Source: an uncultured Flavobacteriaceae bacterium (GTDB taxonomy: Bacteria; Bacteroidota; Bacteroidia; Flavobacteriales; Flavobacteriaceae). Taken from it: a stretch of 64,000 nt of DNA. Each line of letters starts with the position of its first letter. Positions within the stretch are counted from its first letter, which is position 1. The stretch lies in NCBI GenBank assembly GCA_947497145.1, contig CANMFQ010000011.1, positions 1 through 64,000 of the forward strand. The letters run 5' to 3'. Below the pieces are notes generated by a model. That model had not been told where the DNA came from and ran no database searches. It worked only from the letters and a program-made list of their open reading frames with translations. Positions 8,857-14,871 of this stretch are shown in pieces. The translations under genes and the position numbers were made by a program.

Positions 8857-10608
8857 ATGCCTGAAAAACTACTTTTTATTACAAATCTTGAAGATAATTT
8901 ACCTACTTCAATTGATAATGGAAAATATACCGTTAATTCGTATAATAATCACCCAAAAAACAAAACTTTCACAAGTCATAAAGACACGTCCGGAAACACT
9001 ATTTATGTAATTGATATTCATTATAAATTAAAAGACCAAAGCCAATTACAATCTCAAAATGGTATTGATTTTTACAGATATTTACTTAATTTTTTTAGTA
9101 AATGTCAAAAGAATTTAAAAGTGATTTTTTACTCACCGTTACCACTTGATTTCCTTTTAAAAGAGAAACCTGAAAATCATATTCTGAGTGTATTACCATT
9201 TATACAAATAAAAGGAGACGGTGACTTTGAAAAAGAATTATTAGCCACAATTAACAAAAATACGAATGAATGGCCTATTTTAAATAGTGCTTCAGAAAAC
9301 CTATTAAGTGGTTGGGCTTTATATAAACAACAAAACCCAACAACTCATAAAATTAATTCTGAACTAAGTATACTTATTTTAGACGACCAAATTGATGAAT
9401 GGAAAATATGCTATAATACTATTTTCGAAGACAATATCAATATTAAGGAATTAAAATATGATAAAAAGAAAGAGCAAAACGGTCATTTTTCAACTTTAAA
9501 ATTTGGGGATTCTTTCAAAAACGATGTTCAAAAAAGTGAGTTAATTTTAGCTGATTTCTATTTAGAAGAACAACATAAACCATTTCATTGGATGAGTCAT
9601 GACGAACTTAAATTAAAAAGTGGTTATAAATTGTTCGATAAAATTAAAGGTCAAGACGGAATTAATCCTTCCGCAGCATATATTATACATTCTTCTAGTA
9701 ATAAAATTCAATATTTCAAAAACATTTACAACGATGGTTTAGATAATTGGTTAGTTAAAGACACAAGAGGTGGTGTGTCCACAAATCAGAAAAAATATAA
9801 TTATGAAATTTTTAAAAAGGAAATTGAATTATATACAACTGGAGAAAATGCTACTTTATTTAAAAGGTTAACTGTTATTAGAGAAAAAATACAAAATTTT
9901 GAATCTATTCAAACCCCTTTTTTTTGGTGGGATAACAATACAGATAAACAGTTAGTAATTAACACCCTAAATTATTGTTGGAAAAATTTAAGGAATGTTA
10001 TAACAAAAGAAAGCCATACCCTACAAAATAATAACACTTCTGGATTTTTGTATAATTCTATTGTAAATGAATTAGGTAAAATTTTAGAGATTAAAAAAGT
10101 TAATTCTTTAGTAAGTTCCCCCAATCTCATTTTTAATTTTTTAAAGCAATTTAGAAATGAAGGTAGTCACTACAACGCAACAAGAGTTATTAATATTAAA
10201 GAATGCATACTCTACTTTGAAATATGGTTGAAAATTCTGTCTAAACAAAAAATCTCAGTGTTCAAAAATAGTGATGGGCAAAATGGGTATTTGTATCAAG
10301 ATTTTGGTAACGGACAACCTTCCTTTACAAATAGAAAACTGCTTTGTCTTTTACAGCTTCTAAATAGTAATTGCTACGGGAAATTAGAAATACAAAACAC
10401 TGATCTTGAAAAGAGAATTCAACAACAATGTAAAGATTTGTTGGAATTTGCATTAAAAGATATCAATACTTTAAAAAAGGAGTTATTTGAAACTAGTCAT
10501 CAAATTCAATTAGCTACTATCCTTGGCACAAGTATTACGAAGGATGCTAGTAGTTATTATTTAGATACAAATGAACAAACTGGATATTTTGAACTTTTTG
10601 AGACTTAA
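8857..10608 (+). CDS. Receiver-domain protein with HEPN-like C-terminal domain
   Basis: A 583-residue cytoplasmic protein with three recognisable regions. Residues 1-130 form an alpha/beta domain with IYVIDIHYKL and VIFYSPL (89-95), shared with the protein encoded next. Residues 170-305 fit a receiver: acidic pair D176-D177 in LILDDQ, phospho-acceptor candidate D233 in LILADFYL, Ser279-281 at the Thr/Ser position and Lys301 in WLVKD. Residues 375-480 are helical and contain FRNEGSH, R433-N434 with H438, which matches the R-x4-6-H motif of HEPN RNase-type domains, preceded by a long helix. If right, this is a phosphorylation-controlled HEPN effector. The receiver call is moderately firm; the HEPN call rests on a short motif and helical context. 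Confidence 0.6.
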   Translation: MPEKLLFITNLEDNLPTSIDNGKYTVNSYNNHPKNKTFTSHKDTSGNTIYVIDIHYKLKDQSQLQSQNGIDFYRYLLNFFSKCQKNLKVIFYSPLPLDFLLKEKPENHILSVLPFIQIKGDGDFEKELLATINKNTNEWPILNSASENLLSGWALYKQQNPTTHKINSELSILILDDQIDEWKICYNTIFEDNINIKELKYDKKKEQNGHFSTLKFGDSFKNDVQKSELILADFYLEEQHKPFHWMSHDELKLKSGYKLFDKIKGQDGINPSAAYIIHSSSNKIQYFKNIYNDGLDNWLVKDTRGGVSTNQKKYNYEIFKKEIELYTTGENATLFKRLTVIREKIQNFESIQTPFFWWDNNTDKQLVINTLNYCWKNLRNVITKESHTLQNNNTSGFLYNSIVNELGKILEIKKVNSLVSSPNLIFNFLKQFRNEGSHYNATRVINIKECILYFEIWLKILSKQKISVFKNSDGQNGYLYQDFGNGQPSFTNRKLLCLLQLLNSNCYGKLEIQNTDLEKRIQQQCKDLLEFALKDINTLKKELFETSHQIQLATILGTSITKDASSYYLDTNEQTGYFELFET

Positions 10609-10619
10609 AACGACTAACA

Positions 10620-12263
10620 ATGAGTTTACCCATACATATCTGTAATAAATCACAAGAAATGGAATCAAACTTTGATACTATTGATTCTTTTAAAAATTTT
10701 GATGATTGCAGCTTTAGTAATGTACCTTATATATTATTAAATATTCACTTGTCATGGGAAAATACACTAATGAGCTTAAATTTAGGTTTTCAAATTGCTC
10801 AAGAAGTTAGAGTGAAAAAGAAATATAAAAAACCAATAATTTTTTATAGCCCATTAACACAAACTTTTTTTGAAGAAAAAGCAAAAACGAATATAAAATA
10901 TAAATTGCTTTTTGGAAGAGGCTCTAGTTTTGTTCAAATACCTACAGATATTAAAAATGTAGAAAGTATATCAGAAAAAATTAATCCGCTATCAAATGCA
11001 GCTTTAATTGATATTACAACTATGTTATGTGATATAAAGGGTATGATATTAGATAAACTTAATCATAACCTGAAAATTACAAATAAGCCTATTGAAGTAA
11101 TAAATGAAGTGATTCCGTATTTATCAAAAGAACAATTGCTAAACATAAGAGCGGATGAATATGGTAATAAATTATCTAATCTAATTAAATATGATAATAT
11201 AAGTGATTTTTTTAAAATCAAAAAAGAGTTTATAGATTTATGTAGTCTATGGTTAGGCGTAAAAGAAGCCACAAAAAAAATAATTACAAAGAACAAACCT
11301 GATATTTTATTGGTTGATGATGAAACTGAGGTTCTTGATAAAATTGAACAGAACTTAGAATCAGAGTTTAATATCTACCGAACAACTTCTGGTGCAGAAG
11401 CTTTATCAATACTACAAAAAGACACCTCTAATTCAATTATGGCTATTATTGCCGATTGGCGTTTATATAAAGATTCCTCAAATACAAAATGGCAGCCTTA
11501 TCAAGGCTATGAAGTTCTTGAAATAGCAGCAAAAACAGGTTTTAGAACCTTAATTGCGCTTACTTCGCAACCAGAATATATTGTCAATCAGATCAGAAAT
11601 TCACTCGGTATCCGTTTCGTTTTATTTAAAAAAGACGAAGTTATTTATAATGGTAATTGGTCAATACTCTCTACCATTCTTAAAGAATCTATTGAGGAAC
11701 AAATTTCTATTGTTTCTGCTATTCCTAGCGCAGCTACAAGATGGTGGGGAAATATGGATAATAAAAAAAATAAAGTGATTGTTCAAGGTTCTCTATTTTA
11801 TCAATATTTAAAAGCTATGCACTCTGTTAATAAAACCCTTTTCTTTAAAGAGATTGACCAAAAATGTGATGAAATTTGGAGTTACCTTATGGATAATTAT
11901 TTAATCAATGGTAACTTTGATGAAGTTGAAGATATTCGTGAAAGATATAGCTTAAAAAAAACAGATAAAAATCCTATGTTGTTTGATGTTCTTGTTTTAA
12001 GAAGAATTTGGTTAGCGTTATGGTATAAAGAACATGACGATGCCTTTAAAATATCACAGGAAGAGATCTTAGAAAATAAAATAAATATCTTCAAAATTAT
12101 TTCAGAAAAAAAACAAGAGAGAAACAATGAAGAATCTAGTGCGAAGGCAGAAATTACTAAACTATGTATTGTAATACATCAAATTCGTAACTATCAAATC
12201 TTACCAGAAGAAAAAAGTTGGCTTCTTTCTAAACCTGAAATAGGTTTGGATAATTTGAAATAA
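10620..12263 (+). CDS. Response regulator with duplicated N-terminal domain and canonical receiver
   Basis: A 547-residue cytoplasmic protein. Residues 35-130 resemble the N-terminal domain of the preceding protein, with PYILLNIHLSW and IIFYSPL (73-79). Residues 227-350 are a clear receiver domain with DILLVDDETEV giving acidic pair D233-D234, phospho-acceptor D279 in IIADWRL, T315 in LIALTSQ and K337 in VLFKKD. The 190-residue C-terminal part is helical and ends without a recognisable DNA-binding motif, so the output is probably protein-protein contact. It is the last gene of the operon, 11 bases after the previous stop, and is followed by a 458-base noncoding spacer. Confidence 0.75.
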   Translation: MSLPIHICNKSQEMESNFDTIDSFKNFDDCSFSNVPYILLNIHLSWENTLMSLNLGFQIAQEVRVKKKYKKPIIFYSPLTQTFFEEKAKTNIKYKLLFGRGSSFVQIPTDIKNVESISEKINPLSNAALIDITTMLCDIKGMILDKLNHNLKITNKPIEVINEVIPYLSKEQLLNIRADEYGNKLSNLIKYDNISDFFKIKKEFIDLCSLWLGVKEATKKIITKNKPDILLVDDETEVLDKIEQNLESEFNIYRTTSGAEALSILQKDTSNSIMAIIADWRLYKDSSNTKWQPYQGYEVLEIAAKTGFRTLIALTSQPEYIVNQIRNSLGIRFVLFKKDEVIYNGNWSILSTILKESIEEQISIVSAIPSAATRWWGNMDNKKNKVIVQGSLFYQYLKAMHSVNKTLFFKEIDQKCDEIWSYLMDNYLINGNFDEVEDIRERYSLKKTDKNPMLFDVLVLRRIWLALWYKEHDDAFKISQEEILENKINIFKIISEKKQERNNEESSAKAEITKLCIVIHQIRNYQILPEEKSWLLSKPEIGLDNLK

Positions 12264-12721
12264 TTTTAAAACAAAAAAATATTCATACATTTGTATTGAG
12301 TTTGATTCTAAGAAGAGGAAAAAGGAATCAAATTCAAACGGTTACAAAATAGTTCATTGAAATACGAAGTGTATATCGAGGATGACCAGCAAGCAAGTGC
12401 GCTTGATTAGGGGTTCATTATTAATCATCCAAAAAGATTACGCTATGAAGTATTTTTACGAAACTTTTTTGGGTAATAAAACCCAAATACTACTATTTAT
12501 TACATCAAATTGCGTTCAACTGTATTTTCTTACAGCTACGTATTACATTACATTCTATCAAATAGATTTGTTGTCTCACTATACATTCTTTATGAGACGC
12601 AAGACTATTACAGCAAAATTATGTTGTAATAGAGTACATCCCATTCACAGCTTATTGAAAACATTAGCAAAATCTCATTCTGCTAAAGCACCTCTATTGT
12701 TTAATCCTTAAACCACATAAA
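12264..12721 (+). other. Noncoding hairpin-rich spacer, possible structured RNA or long leader
   Basis: There is no convincing protein here. A TACATTTG box (12286-12293) matches the Bacteroidota -7 element, though no well-spaced -33 TTG is visible. Downstream are several hairpins: TTTGATTC/GAATCAAA (12301-12308 with 12325-12332), TTTGGGT/ACCCAAA (12468-12474 with 12481-12487), CTATTACA/TGTAATAG near 12606-12633, GTCTCA/TGAGAC near 12572-12597, and TTAGCA/TGCTAA near 12664-12686. Such a density is more than expected for plain intergenic DNA and suggests a long structured 5' leader for the cassette starting at 12722, or a separate small RNA. The 109-codon open frame across it (12382-12711) has non-protein-like composition. 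Confidence 0.4.
12286..12293 (+). promoter_or_regulatory. Possible -7 promoter element (TACATTTG)
   Basis: It matches TAnnTTTG of the Bacteroidota housekeeping sigma factor and sits 23 bases after the last gene of the signalling operon. No TTG at the usual 19-21 base distance is present, so the call is tentative. A transcript from here would start at about 12300 and open with the perfect 8-bp hairpin at 12301-12332. Confidence 0.35.
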
Positions 12722-12898
12722 ATGACTCTTCCAAAAACACATACCGAACAAATCAAGTCACAGTACGAAGCGCTTTTAGCTGAAGACAATGAGGTTGCTA
12801 TTAATTCAGATAATAATTCAACTGACAAACGCAGCCTAAGTCAGATATTAAGAAATGTTAAATCACTAACTAAAGCCATTATAAGTCATGAAGCATAA
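12722..12898 (+). CDS. Small 58-aa protein, first gene of the envelope cassette
   Basis: ATG 12722 opens a 58-codon frame beginning MTLPKTHTEQIKSQYEALLA, then an Asn/Asp-rich hinge and a basic helix ending ISHEA. It is soluble, charged and mostly helical, and no family is recognised. Its stop codon overlaps the start of the next gene by 11 bases, a strong sign that it is translated and coupled to it. It may be a cytoplasmic partner of the coiled-coil membrane protein encoded next; that is inferred from position alone. Confidence 0.6.
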   Translation: MTLPKTHTEQIKSQYEALLAEDNEVAINSDNNSTDKRSLSQILRNVKSLTKAIISHEA

Positions 12899-14066
12899 TG
12901 AAATAAGACAAATAGCAAAGCGAGACGTACGTTTACGCTCAATTCCTGAAAGGAAAGGTGAAATGTATATATGGACACCAGGGATGAGAAACATACTAAA
13001 CAGTTACTTAGAAGCAGTATCTCAATTTAAAAAAACCTTAGATAAACCTAATAATAAAATATTAGCGACTACAAAAAATGCAGCTGTTAATCTTTTAAAT
13101 GATTTGAAAGACCTTTCAAATTCAGTAGCTAATAGGTTAGAAAAGTTAAGAACTAAACTTGAAAGTAAAACTGAAGAACTTAGAGAAGCTAAAGAAGAGT
13201 TAGAGGAGTTAACGACAGAGCTAGCAGAATCTGGAAAAATAATAACCACTAATACTAGTCATGCACCACAAAAAGTAAAAGTTAAGCGTTTAGTAATCAT
13301 CATTATTACTATAGCTATTGTAGCTGCTGAAGTATTAATGGCACTTGGTTTCTTTTCGGGTTATGGGTATGTCTCTACACCTATGGAGAATACCATGCGA
13401 ACAGGAAGTTACGTGTTAATAGTTATCATTTATTTAATTGTAATAAATGTTACGGACCCAAGGGGTACCAAAAGCTTTAGTCGCTTTTCAGAAATCATCA
13501 TCATCATACAGGTATTATTTACAATATCTACTGGAATTGCTGGAAGATTACCAGGAGTTGCCGAAGAATGGTGGTACGCTGCATTAGTAACAAACGTACC
13601 TTTTCTACTATTGGCTGCTTATATTATCTCTCTTTTTTATTTTCTTAGGATTTATAAAATGAAAAGAAATGAAGGTTTTACAGAAACCAAAGAAGTAACT
13701 CAAACTGTTATTAAGGAAATTGATCCAGATATAGCAGAAGCTAATGGATTAGAATTAAAAATAAAGGCTTTAAATAATGAAGTCAATGAAATTGAAAATG
13801 ATATTTCTAGGCTAGAAGGTAATGTGCCTTCAGAAGCATATCAGTTGGAAAAAGAACAGATGGAAAGATTAAGTAAAGTAGAGGATTTGGTTAGCTCGAT
13901 TAACGATGCACAAATATCTAGAGATAATATTTTAAATCAAATAGATCACGATTTAAAACTATATCAATCCTATTATATGTCTCAATTTAAAAAGACACAA
14001 GATAGTTTATTCGCTGGGCCAAAGTGGCCAAACCGCGAAGATGTAAAATTATTTTTTAACCTATAA
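12888..14066 (+). CDS. Coiled-coil / four-TM membrane protein, unknown function
   Basis: A 392-residue protein with a helical N-terminal domain, a strong heptad-type coiled coil at about residues 80-120 (ANRLEKLRTKLESKTEELRE and following), then four TM segments between about residues 137 and 255. The first is VIIIITIAIVAAEVLMALGFF, the last FLLLAAYIISLFYFL. A second coiled coil at about 290-355 follows, and the protein ends VKLFFNL. Both coiled coils should be on the same side, probably cytoplasmic given the basic flanks. The design resembles a membrane scaffold. Its start overlaps the 58-residue gene by 11 bases and its end is 10 bases before the lipoprotein gene. Confidence 0.75.
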   Translation: MKHNEIRQIAKRDVRLRSIPERKGEMYIWTPGMRNILNSYLEAVSQFKKTLDKPNNKILATTKNAAVNLLNDLKDLSNSVANRLEKLRTKLESKTEELREAKEELEELTTELAESGKIITTNTSHAPQKVKVKRLVIIIITIAIVAAEVLMALGFFSGYGYVSTPMENTMRTGSYVLIVIIYLIVINVTDPRGTKSFSRFSEIIIIIQVLFTISTGIAGRLPGVAEEWWYAALVTNVPFLLLAAYIISLFYFLRIYKMKRNEGFTETKEVTQTVIKEIDPDIAEANGLELKIKALNNEVNEIENDISRLEGNVPSEAYQLEKEQMERLSKVEDLVSSINDAQISRDNILNQIDHDLKLYQSYYMSQFKKTQDSLFAGPKWPNREDVKLFFNL

Positions 14067-14076
14067 ACAAAAAATT

Positions 14077-14838
14077 ATGAGAACATTTTTTTATGCCATT
14101 TTAGTAAGTATTCTATTCACAGCATGTAATGTTGGAGAATGTGAAACTACAACTTATATCGAATCTACACTATTGGTAGATCTAACTGACGAAAAACTTA
14201 TTAACGATGTTAATAATGAATTAACAGCTTTTGAAGATTTTGCGAAAAAGAAGCGCTTGATAAATATACAAGATTGTGGGAAGTCTACAGTTAGTCTTGC
14301 TTCTATATCATCTAGCTACAGCTTAAAGGTAACTAAAGCAGAGCTAGAATTAATGACCAAAAACCTTACTGGAAGAGAAATCCAACAACGGAAAAATACA
14401 GATACGATTTTCACTCAACTTAATGCCAATTATGAGGATTTAAAATCGAAAGTTTTAGAAAGCCCTGAATTAATGGAATCTACAGATATTGCTACTGTTG
14501 TGGCTAAAGCAATAGTACGCTTAAAAAATAATGATATAGCTAACCTATTCGTGTTTTCAGATTTTATTACATATACCGAAAACTATAATTTTTATAGAAA
14601 TGCACCAGATAAAGAAAATGCTTTAAAAGTATTTAAAGAGATGGTTGGTGTTTCGTTGTTCCAAGAAATGGAATCTGTGATTCAGTCAGGCACATTTGAG
14701 AGGCTTTATTTAATAACTCTTAATCCGCCAAAGAAGATGTCTAAAAAGCAGGTAAATAAGGTTCACACATTTTGGCAAACGGTGTTTTTAGAGATGGGAA
14801 TAGAACTAATAATCACAGATTCATTATCTAATCTGTAA
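14077..14838 (+). CDS. Lipoprotein with possible degenerate vWA fold
   Basis: A 253-residue lipoprotein. The signal ends in ILFTAC with Cys17 as the lipidation site. The mature part starts with a strand TLLVDLTDEK (D35), where vWA domains carry DxSxS. The later NLFVFSDF (156-163) corresponds to the usual hydrophobic strand ending in S/TD, and LYLITLNPP is a further core strand. The metal-site residues are not all conserved, so this is at best a degenerate vWA domain. Cysteines 21 and 72 may form a disulfide. It lies between the coiled-coil membrane protein and the membrane PBP, suggesting a periplasmic partner for one of them. Confidence 0.6.
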   Translation: MRTFFYAILVSILFTACNVGECETTTYIESTLLVDLTDEKLINDVNNELTAFEDFAKKKRLINIQDCGKSTVSLASISSSYSLKVTKAELELMTKNLTGREIQQRKNTDTIFTQLNANYEDLKSKVLESPELMESTDIATVVAKAIVRLKNNDIANLFVFSDFITYTENYNFYRNAPDKENALKVFKEMVGVSLFQEMESVIQSGTFERLYLITLNPPKKMSKKQVNKVHTFWQTVFLEMGIELIITDSLSNL

Positions 14839-14871
14839 AGTGTTTAACTAATAGTTAAAAACAAAATAGTT

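Noticed and set aside
12382-12711. A 109-codon open frame in the spacer between the two accessory gene sets
   Set aside because: The predicted protein has no family pattern and is full of Tyr, Thr and Phe from A+T-rich hairpin DNA; the inverted repeats explain the region better.
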